64,000 bases of DNA from Hybos culiciformis (Eukaryota; Arthropoda; Insecta; Diptera; Hybotidae), in NCBI GenBank assembly GCA_964007475.1, contig OZ023273.1, positions 19,419,922 to 19,483,921 of the forward strand, given 5' to 3'. Below, in pieces: positions 22,801-38,287 of the stretch (its first letter is position 1; each line of letters opens with the position of its first letter). A program made the position numbers and the translations under genes. Below the pieces are notes generated by a model. It was given only the letters and a program-made list of their open reading frames with translations, ran no database searches and was not told the origin of the DNA.

Positions 22801-25800
22801 TAGATGTATAACCGAAAAGTTTAACAGCTCAATATAATGAAAGTGCTTTAACAAAGAAATTCCTTAGTTTTTTTTTACAATATTAGTCTATTTTTCTAAA
22901 ACTTCAACATGCGAATTCAGTGCACTTATAGTGTTATTAAAGTATCCTTATATGCTGAAAAGGCCAACAACATTATTTAAAGTTTCATCCTATTAATTTC
23001 TTTATTTCAAAATAACTTATATTTTTGTGCGTTCAAATGTAATAATATGTACATGTTTAGTTAGTTACATGTTTATTTTTAAAGTTCAACAATCTTTATT
23101 TTTTATCTTTAATAAAAAATAATTTCTTTTATTTTTTTAATAATAGAAATTTGTATTTATTTATTTATTTACCCTAATTATAAATTTTCCATTTATATCC
23201 ATTTCTAAAAAAAAAAAAAAAACTGTGTTAATTACGCAAATTACGTTAATTAGAGCAATTAATATTTAAAAACCTGGAAGTACCTAAAATGTGAAAAGCT
23301 AAAAAATTACATTTATTTTTTATTTTGATAATAAATCTTTTTATATTTATTATTATATTTTCTGGTACAAAATTAAAAAAAAAACAAAAATTTTATTTAG
23401 ATTTAGTTTTACGATGACTAACTTTTAAATTCCAAAGAGGGGGCTTTTCGTATGAAAAAATAAAAATTATATTTTGTCTGCTATGAAAATAAATTATAAA
23501 ATGGCCCTAAGGATAAATAAGATATAATATATATGTGAGTGTATAAGTTGAAGTAATATGTACATAAAAGTTGAAATATTTTCTTAAATATGTACATATT
23601 TATAGATTAAAATTTTTATTTATACACTACATTGGTGTACATAGGTTTAGAATCAACAAGTTGTTTAGTAAATTAATATAAATTTTTTTATCATTATATA
23701 TTTCAAGTTCTTCATTTTTGAGATATATCTACCTAAATATTTTCTAAATGCTGTCAACTCTAAAAATTAAGTAGACACATATATCATTATTATTTTATCT
23801 AATATTGGTTTTTTTTTAGATTTTAAGAAATTTAAAAATATTATGTACATGTACAAAATTTCAGAATTTTAGTCTTTAAAAATTTAAAACAAAAATTTGT
23901 CTAGTTTTATAAATAAATATTTCATAGTTGTATCCCATTATAACTAGAAAACTATTAAATTCCATTAAATTCCATTAATTCATTGTAGGAACTTATACTG
24001 TATAAAAACCTATGTACTACTCCTACTCATTAACATTTTTTTTCTTGTTTCACATCTTTTTCTACTAAAAAAAAATATTAAAAACCATCGCCGCCCTAAA
24101 ACGCAATTAACAATTTCATTATTTTCTTCAAATTTTTTTTTTCTTATATTAACAAATTTTGACCTCAAAATAGAGACCATAATTCGCTCAAGCAAAAAAC
24201 AATTCCTTAGTGTTATATATTATTTCATTTTATTTTACATTTAAATGATTTTTATTATTTTAAGGAGAAATTTATTTAACTTTGCTTCGTTTGTTGATGA
24301 ATTTTTTTTATTTTAAGAAAATTGATTTTCTTTATTTTCTTTTTCTAAAAAGTTTAACTTGAACTAAATGAAAATCAACAAAAATTTTCTACAAAAAAGA
24401 ATATTTCTTTGATTAAAATACTTTATTTTAAAGTGTTGTTATCTTTATAACACGAAAGAAAAAAGAAAATATTTTCACAAGAAAAAGGACATAATGTTTA
24501 ATAATCCTTTTTATTAAGCAAAAAATAATAAAAAAAAAAAAAAAAGACAAAATCTTAAAAAATATAAAAAGCTTTCAGAATTCTCTTTAATTTTCATTCT
24601 TCTTACAAAGAAAATTCTTCTTTCTAGAATAGCTTCTTATTTTTATTAAGAAGAACAATCATTTTTTTTAATAAACAAAAAAATAAAGTAATAAAGAAAA
24701 AGTTTTTCTTAATACATTGAATATATTTTTTTTTTCATTTTAAGCCTTTTAGAAAAAACAAAGCTATTGATCAAAGAATTAAGTTATTTTCATAATCTCA
24801 GGCACTTAATTTTCAGTTAAATGATAGAAAATTGTATACATAAAATAAAAGTACAATCTTAAAGCAATATGTGAAGGGATGAGTGTAAGTGTTGTGTGAT
24901 GTAGCTTTATTTATTTCGAACAACACTGTCATTGCTTACGAGAAAGCAATTATTTAAAAAACAATAATTTTACATCTATCTTCAGTCATAACGAGTTTCA
25001 ATATAAAATGATTATTAGCAAAAACATAAACTTGATCTCTTATTGATGATATAGTTTTGATATTAATTTCAGAAAACATCTTGAAACTTACATAACAGAG
25101 TTAAGTAATATATTTCATTTTATTTGTTAACTTTTTGTTGGCATAAAATAACATGAAATGTCGCATTTATTTTAGTTCAATCAACATATTTTGTTTCTTG
25201 TTTAAGCAATTAAATACGCTGATAACGTAAATTATACATAAATATATTTTATTATATTAAAATATTATAAAATTATGAAAATATCAGAAATGCCAGCATT
25301 AAACAAAGCTTTTGCATTAAAAAACGTAATGACAGATAATTTAATAATGTCCATATTTTGGAACGTATATATTATTTTCTATACTTAATGAATTATTGGT
25401 CTTAATGTATTATGAGGTAAAAAGTGATGAAAAATTTATAATTTATAATTATATACGTTTTATAACCAAACGAAAATTGGTGGTCTAATGGTGAAAACAT
25501 AAAATAAATTATAATTTCCATAATAAATTATTAATGCATTCTATTGATTTTGTTACAAATTACTCGTAAAATTTTTCACTCCACATAATATGATGTCAAT
25601 ATTTTTGCTAATGTAATAAAAATATGGTGAGCTGTTACATTCGTTTAAAAATTGAAAAGAAAGAAAATGTTAGTATAATCTTCAATTTGAATAAAAAAAA
25701 CTTAACATACAATATTGAAAATTAATTTGGTTATGTCAAGATAAGATAACCTTTTTGAAAGTGGCGTTGACAAATGATGATTAGGATAATTTTGAATAAA

Positions 25801-28800
25801 AAAATAAAAGCTGCTCTACTTCGTTTGCACTTCAGAACTTCATCGGGGTTCGTATTTAATAAATAGTTTTGAAAAGAGAAATAATTTTTTTTAAAATCTA
25901 TAGTTTTTATTAATATTAATCATAATTATCCTGTCTATTCCTCTCACCACTTTTAACAACTGTAAGATACGAACATATTTTAACTTATCAATCATTCAAA
26001 GGTCAAAATGTTTATTTCCATTGTTTGTGTTGTTTATCTACAATTTTCAATTAATTTCAGCTAGATATCTTAAAACTTTGAAAACAAATAAAAAAAAGAG
26101 CTATGATGAAGCAATTTAAGCCTTATTCTTATTTGATCAATTCATGTGCAGCTCAATTATATTTCAAATCCTTGTTTTTTATTTCGTAACCTACATGATT
26201 ATATCTCACATTCTGAAATCAAAGAATCAAATTTTTTTAATAACCATTTTATTTAATAAAAAAACAACTCCAAAAGTATCATTTTTCAATAATATTCTAT
26301 TTTGATAATTTATTTTGTTTTTATCACAATCAAATCGAACATTTATTTAATGTGAAAACGTGTTTATCACCCATAAATTGATATCGTATCAATGAAAATT
26401 GATTTTGTTAAGTATAGAAACAAGAACAACATAATACAGTATCTTTCAATGAACATTAATTTATTGAAAGGATAGAATTTTGTTTTGATTATCGGCATCA
26501 GAAATAATGTTAAAAAATATTTTTCAAGCTGTATTCCATTATTTTCCCTGAATTCAACATCGAAATTGAAAAAAAAATTATTACATACTTGAGGTTTGGT
26601 TATCTATTTTAAGCTAAATTTCGTTTCTTGGAATTCACAAACTGAACAAAACAATAATTTAACCAAGATTATATTATGCAAAACTGAAATCAAAAAATCA
26701 ATATCAGTACAGTATTCAAATTAGAAAAATAACATCTTAATTATTTTATTTAACAAAAAAGCCGTCACAAGAACAAATAAGAAAAATTATATAAAATGAC
26801 CTTATGAGACATTTAATTTGTCAAGTTCCTGTATGCCTGTAAATTCTCTTTGGCTGTTTGTGAAAAATATTTTCACATTTGTATTATAATACATATATAC
26901 AATTTATCTAAGAAAATGAAATGAGTAAAAGGAAAATTTATAAACATTATTTAGTTTTCTATAATCGCTACACTCAGAAAATACATTTTTTTTAATATAA
27001 GTTGTTATGGAATATTTGTTCAAAATTTATGTAGGAAACATAAATAAAACGGCTTAAAATAAATAAAACTAACAAAAGAAATCGTCATCATGACCAATGT
27101 CTACGGTTTTCTTAGCAATTTATTTTTTTCAGACTGACACTTGCTATAAATAAAGCTATCATATCCGAATAATATTCACAACTTTTTGAACAAAACTGTA
27201 AACTGTAATTCATATTGGCGATTAATATTATTATCATGTAATATTTTCCGACCAAAAACCATATATGATTTTCTTTTTAATATGTTTATTGTTCAAGAGA
27301 TTAATTTGATGATTTCTTTGAGTGAATATTTTATTTTTGTTGAAATTAATGATCAGATATTTTTTATTCATATAAAATGTCTGATAACATTGATATTATC
27401 TTGTTGTACCAAATAAAAATTTATCATTCACGTAAATAATTTGTTAATATTTTGATAGCTGTCCTCATAATAAATCAGATCAATTTCAGAATTTACTTCA
27501 GGTTATAAAAAAAAAACTTTTTGTAAACAACAAAACATTATGTGAAGAAAACCTAAATAATGATAATGATGATATTATTTGACAATTTATTGTGAAAGTA
27601 AAATTTATTTCATAAAAAATTCTTCCTTAAATTGTTACATTTCTTAAAGTAAAAATATTAAAGTATTCTGTTTTTATAGATAAGAAAGTAGTAAGTAATA
27701 TTATTGAACTAGTTTATGATTAAACGAATTGTTCAAAATAAAATAAATACTTATTATTTTTGTTTTTAGACTAAATCTAATAGTATTTAAGACAATAACC
27801 TCAAAAAGTAGATGTATTATAAAATTTTAATACTAATACAAAAACAGTAAACGACTTTTAACTCCATTTACTTTGAATTAAATTTTATGACATGAGGAAC
27901 TTACAGTCTTTAATTCTAGAATTTACAGAATATTCCAGAAATTGGTTCATAAATCATGATATTTAGTTTTTTTTTTTTTTATATAATATAAAATTACAAT
28001 ATACACATATCAAAATTATGGGGCTTCAAAAAGTTCTTTCGTACCTACATTATTTTCTTAATAATACAATAAAAATGTTAAATATATAAATGCTAAAGTT
28101 TATTACTAAACTACCTACAAGAAATCTAATAAGACTTAATAAATTTGTTTTATTTCTTCTAAATTAACGAACAATTTATTATTTATGCAACTGTCATTAT
28201 TTTTCTAACAAAAAAGTTAGATAAATTTAAAACATTTTTTGTGTTCCTATCCATCAGTTTTATAATTTCATTAAACTTTTCAAAAACAAAGTACAAAAAT
28301 AAACAAAATCAATAACATAATTTTAGTTTTTATTTTTTCTATATAAATTTTCCCTTTGCAATAACACAAAATAAATTCTAAATAATAAGTGTGCTAATAT
28401 GAAAGACTGATTTAATATGAAAGAATTTCTAGTTAATAGTTAACATTAATTTGGTAACTTTTGATAGTAGGTTTTCATTTATTTAAATATTTTGGCAGAA
28501 AATCTTTATTATGACAATAATATTTGTCATTCAATCAACATTATTCTACACATTATTTATTTTCCATGCAAAATAACTTTTATTCAAGTTTGATTAAAAT
28601 TACTAATTTTTGATAGCTTTAGTTTTCCTATTTTGTAAATTTGGAAATAAGAATTAATTAAAATGAAAGATTTTTATTTACTTATTATGGTGAATTCGAA
28701 CAGTCTATTTTTTTATTTTTCGAATTTTCTAAGAATATTTTAATGAATAAAACGCATATTAAGATACAAATGTATTATCAATATGAAATCAATGTTTTAC

Positions 28801-28969
28801 TGTCAAAGAAACTTATTAATGTAAACTTGAACAGTCTTTTATTATTATAAGTTTACTTAAAATGGTTCTTTGAATAAGCAACCCATCGTCTGGAACTGAA
28901 CAAATTTTTAATTCCTTGAAGCAAAATAATCCTAGACCTTTCATTTAAATAAATTACAAAGAAACTATG
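13900..28969. other. Gene-poor AT-rich desert, 15 kb
   Basis: I see no gene with a recognisable domain on either strand and no bounded transposon. Open frames are short and of simple composition. 14040-14420 has a loose cluster of TAGCAAA words. A 23-bp unit (AAAGTTCTAATTAAAAATCAATT) is tandemly duplicated near 17820-17866. This could be intergenic or part of a very large intron. Confidence 0.5.
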
Positions 28970-29020
28970 ATGTATGTATGAATGTATGTATGTATGTATG
29001 TATTTATGTATGTATGTATG
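28970..29020. repeat. (ATGT)n microsatellite
   Basis: Eleven or so TGTA/ATGT tetramers interrupted by single A and T changes (TGAATG and TATTTATG). Confidence 0.95.
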
Positions 29021-30137
29021 GTATAGAAACGGATCTTTTTCTTAATAAAATGTAAATATTTTAATAAAACCTCTTTGTTAAAGATACACCCAAAATAAGA
29101 ATTAATGACTAGAATTTATTGTACTTATTCATTGAGATTAGAATGCGTAAATATGGAAAAAAAACATTCTGCATTTTTATATACCATACCACAAACAACC
29201 AAAAGAATATTTTTTTTGTGGCAATAAAAGGAATACATAACTAATTGATGCTTATGAGTAAAACTTTATTGTACTTGACCTTTCATGGCCTGTAGTTTTT
29301 TAATTGTTTCTAAATGTAAAGAAAAGTATAAAACATGTATATGTTGTAGAGAAAAAATTGTGAATGATTTAAACATTTTTTTTTTCAATTAGCCTGCGAG
29401 TTAAACACAAAAATATTAAATATTCCTTTTCATATGGAAATGACAAGCTTTGGATGCCTATTAAAGCTTAATTTTTAATACAATCAACAAAAATTTTTAA
29501 TTATTTTTTTCAGCACATAATTGTTTATATTATACAATGAGATTGGGATCATATTCTGGAAGACAAAATACCGAATCCATAATCCTGAAAGCCAAAATAC
29601 GGTTTAACTTATTCCAGTTGACATTAATAATATAAAATGAGAATACTTAGAATTTATTTGAAACATAGATTTATTCAAAAAAACTTAGTTACTGAAAATA
29701 AACATGATTTCAACTTAAATTTTGTTTAATTGCCATCAATAATAATAAAATATCAGTGATAAAATCTTCTTCAATGAACCCGTAACAACGGTGTGAACCA
29801 ATACATATATGGACGGATACATCATAAAAATTAATGATAATCACTCGAAATATTTTTTTTAAATCATTTATTCGATTTTTTCCGAACTTAATCAATAAAA
29901 ACTGTATAAAAACTTTTTCACAACCTATCTTTAAAAAGAATAAGCTTTAATTGAGATTTAATGATGTTATCATTAAGTTTACGTTTCACAAATATAGGTT
30001 TCAAAAAGAGCGTATACCACGAGTTAGTTATTTGTCCAATTCATCGGAAATAAAAAATATCATTTGTAAACTAACTTAGTATACTAATGATATGAACACG
30101 TCAGCCACAAGGATATATGTTTAGTACGACATGGATC
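29021..30137. other. Non-coding stretch with a possible short repeat remnant
   Basis: At 29556-29605 two half-units (GAAGACAAAATACCGAATCC and GAAAGCCAAAATACGG) look like a decayed internal duplication. The minus-strand frame of 61 codons at 29710-29895 is unrecognised. No gene is supported. Confidence 0.45.
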
Positions 30138-30345
30138 GTATAAAGGTGAACTAGCTGTACCCGCACACACGTTGTTGTGGAACACAAGTTTTAAGTGAAA
30201 TTTTTGTTGTCAGATTGATGAACAATTATAGGAAAATATCTAAGAAGAATTAATATTTATCATTTCTACTTATTCAACACTTAAATTGTATGAAATCGAA
30301 TGATATCCTTCCTTTAAACAAACAGACAAACAGACAACTTCGGTT
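30138..30345 (+). repeat. Probable dispersed-repeat fragment
   Basis: It begins GAACTAGCTGTACCCGC and ends with ACAAACAGACAAACAGAC followed by an AACTTCGG word. CTAGCTGTACCCGC-type heads and (CAGACA)n tails are recurring features of widespread insect interspersed repeats, but I cannot assign a family from sequence alone. Confidence 0.35.
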
Positions 30346-30434
30346 TTTCAGTAATCGACGCCCATGCCAGTACAATTACTTGACATTTCTTTACGAACTG
30401 GCGCGATGGTATATTGGGTATGTATATTATATAT

Positions 30435-30497
30435 GCATATGGTATATATTTAGCTTAGAAGCGAATAAACGCATATGGTATATATTTAGCTTAGAAG
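30435..30497. repeat. 27-bp direct duplication
   Basis: The unit starting GCATATGGTATATATTTAGC occurs at 30435-30461 and 30471-30497, identical, separated by nine bases. Confidence 0.9.
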
Positions 30498-30499
30498 TA

Positions 30500-33400
30500 T
30501 GAACAAATTCCAAGCCTTAAGTAATATTAAAATTTTATCTAGCCGTAACAATCGAAATGCGTGTGAAGAAGTAAGCCAAATCGTTTCAAAATTTTAATTT
30601 TACAAATATAATCTTATTATTCAAATACTTTGCATAATATTACACGAGAAATTACCTTCTGAAGGCAAAATTATTCGCTAACACACTTTAACTATCTAGG
30701 AGAGTGATGATTCCTTATCCTATTTTACAATTTAGAGTCCGTTTCAAAACTCACAACTTTTTTGCATATAATATTATTTTAATTTCTAGGATTTTTAGTT
30801 TTGGAATACCACCATTTTACAGCTATTATTTTACAAATGAAGATTTTTTTACGTGAAAATTGTTAGGAAATGCTATACTCTATTTTTTTTTTAATTTGCA
30901 AATATAAATTTTGAAATTTCCTATAACAAACTCAGTTCAAGAAAAAAAAAAAACGAAAATTTAAGCAGACGTTGCAGATGAAATGAATTTAATGTCAAGA
31001 CTATTTTTATTTCTATGAGCATGAGATATTTCATCTTTTAATGTATTGTCTCGGTTTGGGAACGCACTCTAAATTGTAACATTTCACATTAAAAATAAAA
31101 CCAAGAAATATAACATAAAGTTTAAACTTAAATATTTTAATTACATTTGTAATATCTTCACTTTTTGCACACATCTGGGTAATTAAAACGATTTAACAGA
31201 AGAAAACTTTTTTTAAAATTAAATTCTTATCTTAAATTTCTTAAGATTTAACTGGTATACCCTTTGTAAATGTAAAGTGTTATAGTCTCGGTAAAAGATT
31301 CTATTAAAAATTCTTTTAACTATACATATATCAAAATATTTTGAAAAAACCACTTTGTGGCAAAAAAAAATTTTTCTGTGAAAACGGAATAATTCATTTT
31401 CAAATTAACACAAAAAGATTAGATTATAAATTAAATTGGTAAATGTAAATAATACAAATTTTACATTTTATCTTAATTGTATGTCAAACAAAATGACTAC
31501 ATTATTGGCAGTTTAAAAAAAATTTTATAAAGAAGTATTATAAAATACAAAAAAATGGACTGAATCACTGAAATATGTCAAATAAATTTTATTGCATTTA
31601 CATAAGTGTACTAAATTAAAGTATTCATATGCCACCTTCTAAGATTTCGAAAAAACTCGGAAAAATATAATTCTATGAATTATATTAAAATTATTAACTT
31701 TAATTTTTGAGTTTTAATTCGATGCCACAGTTTGCTTAATCTCATTTATGGGCCGAAACATTCGTTCTGAAATTTTTATCATCATAGACTAAGTAACATA
31801 TTAGAAATTACATTTACATATACACATATTTTATTCACATAGTTATGCGATTCATAAATATCTTATATGTAAATGTTAAAAACATCATAAATCATTTTTA
31901 TTCATAAAATCTCATAATGTTTTTGAAATCGTAATATCACTGAAAAAACCAAAATAATCTTAATAGATCAAAGAGGGTTAAAGAAAAACGTAAACCGTGT
32001 AGGCATTATGATATGTGACGATTTTTCTTCATTTAAATCATCACGTATTCATTTTTTGATCCAAAGACGAGACATAATTTACATATACACAGAATACAAC
32101 GAAATTTCAAATACATACCATTTTAAGCAAAAAAGGAATAAAATCCGAAAAATAGCTAGTATTTAGGTGTTCTTCTCAATCCAATACAGACTCCATATTT
32201 AGTCTTCGTATTCGAATAAAAACATAATATCCAAGTGTTTTTAGAAAATCAATTAAGAGTGTTCACTATGACAATCTTATACGAGTTTTGATTTTAATGT
32301 ACTAAAATAAATATATACCTACATACATTTTTTGCTAAGGTCGACAGAATATTAAAATAATTTGTAAATTCTTTGTTGAAAAGAAAAATAATAATAACAA
32401 TATTAATCTCATTCTTAGCATAGAAAAATAGGTGCTGAAACAAAAACCAACATGGGAAAGAATAATAAATATTTATTTATGATTCACAAAAATTATTTTG
32501 CTTTTTATTATTACATTAAAATTATGAAAAATCACACGCATGGTGATTTAAAATGAAATAATTTTAATTTAATATTTTTATTTCATTACATTTACAAAAT
32601 TATGAAAATTAGGGTTGATTATTAAAATAAATTTATAACCCTTCGATGCTCTGACAAGACATTAATCCTTTGAATATTTGTGATAAATCGCTTAGTGATG
32701 TTTCGGTTTTATTTTTTTCAAGAAATTTCTTAAATTTATTCAGAATTGCACTCATTTATTTTATTTTTCACAAATTTTTAATCTATCTATATAAACAACA
32801 GTTTATCTCTTGATGATTATCATATAGATATTGTTGTTTTCGAGATTAAAGTGAATATTTCAAAAATATGCAAAATAAAATAAAATGTCAAATTGTTAAA
32901 TTTTGATTGATGATATAAACACTTTACGTTTGCACCTAAATGAAAATTTATAAATAATTTGCTATTTCAATCATTCATATATGATGTCGTTTATATTTAT
33001 GCTAGGAAAAGGAAAAACCCACAGTACATTTTTTTTTAATACTTACCAAAATTGTTTTCAATTCTGAATATTAAACTATCTTGGATTAAAAAAATAAATT
33101 AATATCGAAATCAGTTTTCTTGATGACATCTAAAATAATAATAATAATAATAATTCCAATAATAATTCCAAAAAATTGGCATCGTTTATCTCACGGATTC
33201 TAGTTAATATTACTTTAATTTTTGCTTTATTATCATTTGACTTAAAAACTAAATTTTTAAATTAAATTTTCTTTTATCCAGAGTAAATAAAATTGTTTGT
33301 TTTATCATTCTATAATTTTTAAACAAAAAATAGAACAAAAGTTAAGTAAATGAAGATTTGAAAGCAATTGTTAAAAACTTTTTCTTCTTATGTATATTAT

Positions 33401-36280
33401 ATTTTTAAAAACATAAAGATAATAGTAATAATTTTTTTCTTGTAAACTTTTTTTGTGCATTGTATAGTTTAAAAAAATTGAAATAAAAGCAAACTCAACT
33501 TAAAAAGTTTTGATCCAATCAGAAAATTATTACAATGTTGAATAAAGTATCTTAGTAAAATCTAAATTATGTATTACATTAAAGCTAGAGAACTTTAAAT
33601 AACTGTTTTCTTATTTTCAACGACAGCACTTTATTATAAACTAGCAATTTGATTGATTTAAATTTTGTTACATGAAAATATATTTAAATATATTCATTAA
33701 ATTTTATACGATCATTATCTTTTTTTAAAAACGTTCAAAAATTTTTTATGCATTAAACATAATAAAATTTAAAATTGAAAGTTTCATACTTAACACTCTA
33801 TTTGACTAATTTCTCCATTATTTTTACAATACGCTCAATATTCAAACTTTATTTAGAATGCGGATAACATTCCACAACAAGTACACAAAAGTACTTTCTT
33901 TTTTTAATAAAAAAATAATTTTTGAAAGTTGAAAAAATATTAAAAAAACTTAAGTCGACAGTATTTCAAAAACTTCCAAAAATAAAACTGAAAAGAAAAG
34001 TATTCCAAAAAATTGACAATAGTTAAACTCAACTAACGAGTATTTCATAAAAATTCTAAAAATTAACCTTAAATATTAAGTACTATTTGAAATTTTTCTC
34101 AAAAATTAAGTAGTTAATAAATTTTTCGAATATTTCTATTCTCGTTCTTCTGTATAAAATCCACATGCCGAATTGTATAGAATTATTTTGTTTTGGAGTA
34201 TTATGAATACCTACAATTATTAAATTTTTTAAGACTTACACTACGGGAGCTTCAAATCTTGCATACATTTTGTTCATATAAACATCAAATCATCAAAGAA
34301 AAAATAAAATAATTACAGAAATTTTGAAACCTAAAAATGTCAATAAAATGTTACATTAAATAAACCAAAGATTACTGACTGAAACATAATTTTTCACTTT
34401 CACAATTAAATTTTTATAAGAGCTTTCTAAAAAATTTTATTTTTATAATATAAATAGTAGTATAAATGTACGTATGTAATGCATGTGTGTACATATATAT
34501 ACATATAAATAAAACCTTATTTTACTGAATCAGCAAAAATTTAATAAAATTAATGATTGATGATTTGAGTTTCATCATACATTGAGTATCAAAGTTTTCA
34601 ATTTAAATATATATATATGAAAAATAGTTTGACACATACTAAGTATACTAGAATAAAGTGTTGTTTTTTATTCATCATATTTATACACTTAATAAAATTG
34701 TTAAAAAACATTAATTTATTTGATTCATGAGTTGAAAGACTATACTATGGGTATGTAATTACACATTTTATTTTATTGTCTACAATCTATATTTTAATAA
34801 ATAAAAAACTTATTTTCAAATTCGGGAAAAATAACGTTGAATATTATGCTAATATGGCCTTCAAACTATTGAAGCATTCGTTACAACAGACCTAACCTGA
34901 ATATTCTATAGATATAAAATAATAAAGTTTAATAGTTCTTATGGACAATTTTAATAAAATCCTTACATATCTATTTTTTTTTTAAATACATAAAATGATC
35001 AGATTTTTCAATATATATATTAAAATTTAAGTGCGAAATCGTAAGTGTTCTAAGGTTTAATGAGTTCTCGGTCAAATTGAGTTCCTTTTTAATATCTTAT
35101 TATTAATGGGATCGCTACATACAATTTAAATTTATTCTACTATTAAATATATATAATTTTACAAAATGATCTCTATCAAATTTTGCAAATATTCAAAGCA
35201 CTTTTAAGTAAAATATTTGTTATACTTCTGCTATTTTCAATTTTACACATTCATTGAAAGAATTTCCATACATTATTCAAATATATGATATGAATATGAG
35301 TACGTATACAATTGAACAATATTTAAAAATGCATACATTGGTATCTATAAATGTACAAACGAATTGTATTTATTATTCAAATTTTTATTTCAATTCGTTT
35401 CCCGCAAATACCACACACAGCTCAAAACAGCTTTTTAAACTTTTTAGTTCTTGTAAAACAATAAATCTATCTAATATAAATGTGCTTTTCTTTTCTATTA
35501 ATACATTATACATATCAGCATATTTATAGGAAAATATGAAAAACATTAGATGGCTATTATGATTATTGTTGTTTTTTTCATGGAAAAACTTAAATCAATA
35601 AATCATTAAATTTTTCTGTACAAAAACAAAACATTAAATTGTGGCATAGTCATTTTCTATTGTTTTTTAAATGTTTTATTTTTAGTTTTTTGCTTTGTTA
35701 TATTATTATTTTGTTATTATTTTTTTTTTTTTAGATGTTTTATGAATGAAACTTCAGCGAAATATCTTTTCCATTATAGTCTATTTTCATTTTTCTTCAT
35801 TGCATTCTACATTGTATACATATTACGAATTTGAAAAAAAAAAAAAAAGCGATGATTAAGGACTTTATTTATGTGAAATTAAATCAATTTTTTTTCCAAC
35901 AATTTTATTAAGAATTGGACATGGCTTGATTGTAGTATTTTATGTTAATGAAAAACAATTTAATCTAAATATACTGCGAATATTAAATTTTCTCGATATG
36001 ATTAATGATTAAATTAATTATAGAAATCATGTAAATTTTAATTAAGTTCAATGTTCATTTTTATATTTATCAAAAAAAAAAAAAAAAGGTTCACAAAGTA
36101 GTTAATTTATCAAGATTGTTTGTTCCAATTAAATTGGCAAAGTCTGGCAACATAAATATTGTCGAATTTCCAAGAAATTTGATATTCACATACATAATTA
36201 TATCTTATATGCTACACAGTTTATTATCAATATTTCAATATGCCAAAGAATAAGCGGACTGGGATGTGTGATTCTTAAAA
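30500..36280. other. Gene-poor AT-rich stretch with small microsatellites
   Basis: No gene recognised. (AAT)n lies at 33133-33154 and TA-rich runs at 34490-34620. Open frames such as 35254-35529 are of simple composition with no domain. Confidence 0.5.
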
Positions 36281-36330
36281 GTTGGATGGCGTAGTGGTCA
36301 AGCACCCTCTTTCATATACGCCTGTATTAA
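36281..36330 (+). repeat. tRNA-derived SINE head (A-box region)
   Basis: TGGCGTAGTGG (36287-36297) fits the polymerase III A-box consensus TRGCNNAGYNGG and is followed by TCAAGCAC, as in a tRNA D-arm. No B box follows at the expected distance, so the copy is partial. Confidence 0.45.
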
Positions 36331-37501
36331 ATAAAAAATAAATCGAAATACGAATCTTTTTTTCTATGTAATATTAGCTTTAAAAATATCCTACAAAATA
36401 TAGAAATATAACTATGATAGGTATATCTAACAAATCGTAATATATTTTCTATTCACAATTTATAATTTACTATGCCATATAGAGTCTTATAAAAAGTTAT
36501 TTTTCTGTAATAATTTTACAAATCAAAAAAAAAAGTTATACTCGCATAAATATTTTTATGCTATAAAATTGATAAAATGTCGTATGTATATACGTCTATA
36601 AAAAATATAATCATCAAACCAGAAGCATTAAATAATATAATATTGAGGGAAATAATATATTTAAAAAAAAAATTATAAATTAACTTTTTTTTTGGTTTGA
36701 GAGAGCATATAAAGTTTGACAACTCTAATCCTAATAAAATCTCTATGAAAAAAGATAAAAATCTAAATTTTTTTTATGGTAATGTTATTCTTAAAGAAAT
36801 AAAAATGAAATTCGAACCATTATAGAGATTTTTTTTATTTAACTTCATTCAATTCTTTTTTATGAATTGCTTATTTGGATATAGATATACCTATTTATAC
36901 GATGACAAAAATTTTTTAAAATTCCATTTAGAAAAACAAAACATCATGATTATGAAACAACTGAATAATTTCTTCTTAATTTTAATTATAAATCCAAATT
37001 AGAAGTAAAATTAAGATTTTCCGTGACTATTTTCTTTGAAATCTAAAAAAACAGGACAAAATGGCATATTTTTGATGTTTTTGTGGTTTTTATAAAAGCT
37101 CAAGTTGGTACTTGAATATAGAGCTATCATATTTCATATTTAACATATGATAATATGATGGCCCCATCCAAGTGTTGTGGGGTATAATATTAAAAATTAA
37201 TTTAAAATGTAATTTAAATATAAATTTAATCGGACCTAAATTTATTAGGACGAAAAAAATATAAATTGTATTATAAACTTTATTCAAATTGTAGGAAATT
37301 GTACTCATTTTTTAAAATACTTATTTCTGTCACAAACTATGTAAAGAGTTTTATGAAGGAGAATTTCAAAACAGGAAATAAACTATGCCACAAATAAAAT
37401 ATATTTTGCCAAATCAACGAAAATATAAAATTTTCTATACACATACATATGTATATCTTTAAATTCGTAAAAATAAATTTTATTTTATGTGTTTTTATAT
37501 G
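36331..37501. other. Non-coding AT-rich stretch
   Basis: No gene recognised. The minus-strand frame at 37090-37308 has no domain. Confidence 0.5.
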
Positions 37502-37509
37502 CTTGTACG

Positions 37510-38287
37510 CAGTGGTCGAAGTGGCATGTTAAAAGTGGTGGGATGGTTAAAAAAAAATTTAAGAGCAGGTTGAGGCTCGTGGGGTTTCTATCGCTTTGTT
37601 TTTTTTTAGTAGAAAAATGACTCATCCAAATAACTTTATTTTAATTTTACCAGCTTTAAAGCTTTCGTTGCGTCTTTGTTGTTCCTAAATCATTTAATGA
37701 ACTGCAAATAGAACATCCTACTCCACTTTCTTTAACTGTTATATTTATATGTCTCTAACTTTTAACATCATTGTGTTTCTGACTGGTAATCCAGGAACTT
37801 TAAAGTATTGAGCTCCTGTAATGTCCTATCTTAATGTGCTAAGTCATTCATTGTTCTTAATTTTTCTTTTTTTTTATTAAAAAATTTAACCCTCTTTTTT
37901 TTTATTAAAAAATTTAACCATTTAAAAAAAAAAATTTAAACAAAATTTGGAAGTTAACTAAAGATAGAGAATATTCAAAATTTGATCGGGTAAAAATTGA
38001 AATTTACGAAATGCTGCGAAAATTGTTACAACAAAAAATAACTACATGGCCAATTAGTAACCAAAATATCTACTTTTTACTAGTTGAATTTTAAAAGTCT
38101 CATTTAAAATTATTTTTATTTTTTTTTTAATAGAAATTTTTAAAATTCAGGAAAAAAATTATTTAAAATTAAAAAAAATATGTTCCGGGATGCATTTTTC
38201 TATCCTAAGAAGTGGTGGGATGAGTTTAGAATTATTTAGAAGTACCGGGATGGCATCCCACCCCATCCCGCCTCACTTCGAGCACTG
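37510..38287 (-). mobile_element. hAT transposon remnant, 778 bp, 8-bp TSD
   Basis: An exact 8-bp duplication CTTGTACG flanks it (37502-37509 and 38288-38295). The termini are CAGTGGTCGAAGTG and, reversed, CAGTGCTCGAAGTG, one difference in 14. GGGATG or its complement recurs subterminally (37541-37546, 38187-38192, 38217-38270, including GGGATGGCATCCC). The minus strand keeps a trace of a transposase zinc finger. Stops throughout make it inactive. Confidence 0.88.
37650..37850 (-). pseudogene. Decayed transposase zinc-finger segment
   Basis: On the minus strand, reading down from about 37810, one frame gives SWITSQKHNDVKS, a stop, then VKESGVGCSICSSL and NDLGTTKTQRKL. A GCxxC pair in a SGxGCxxC context resembles the N-terminal zinc-binding region of some insect hAT (KIAA1586-like) transposases, but the match is short. 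It sits wholly inside the hAT-bounded element, which supports the reading. Confidence 0.4.
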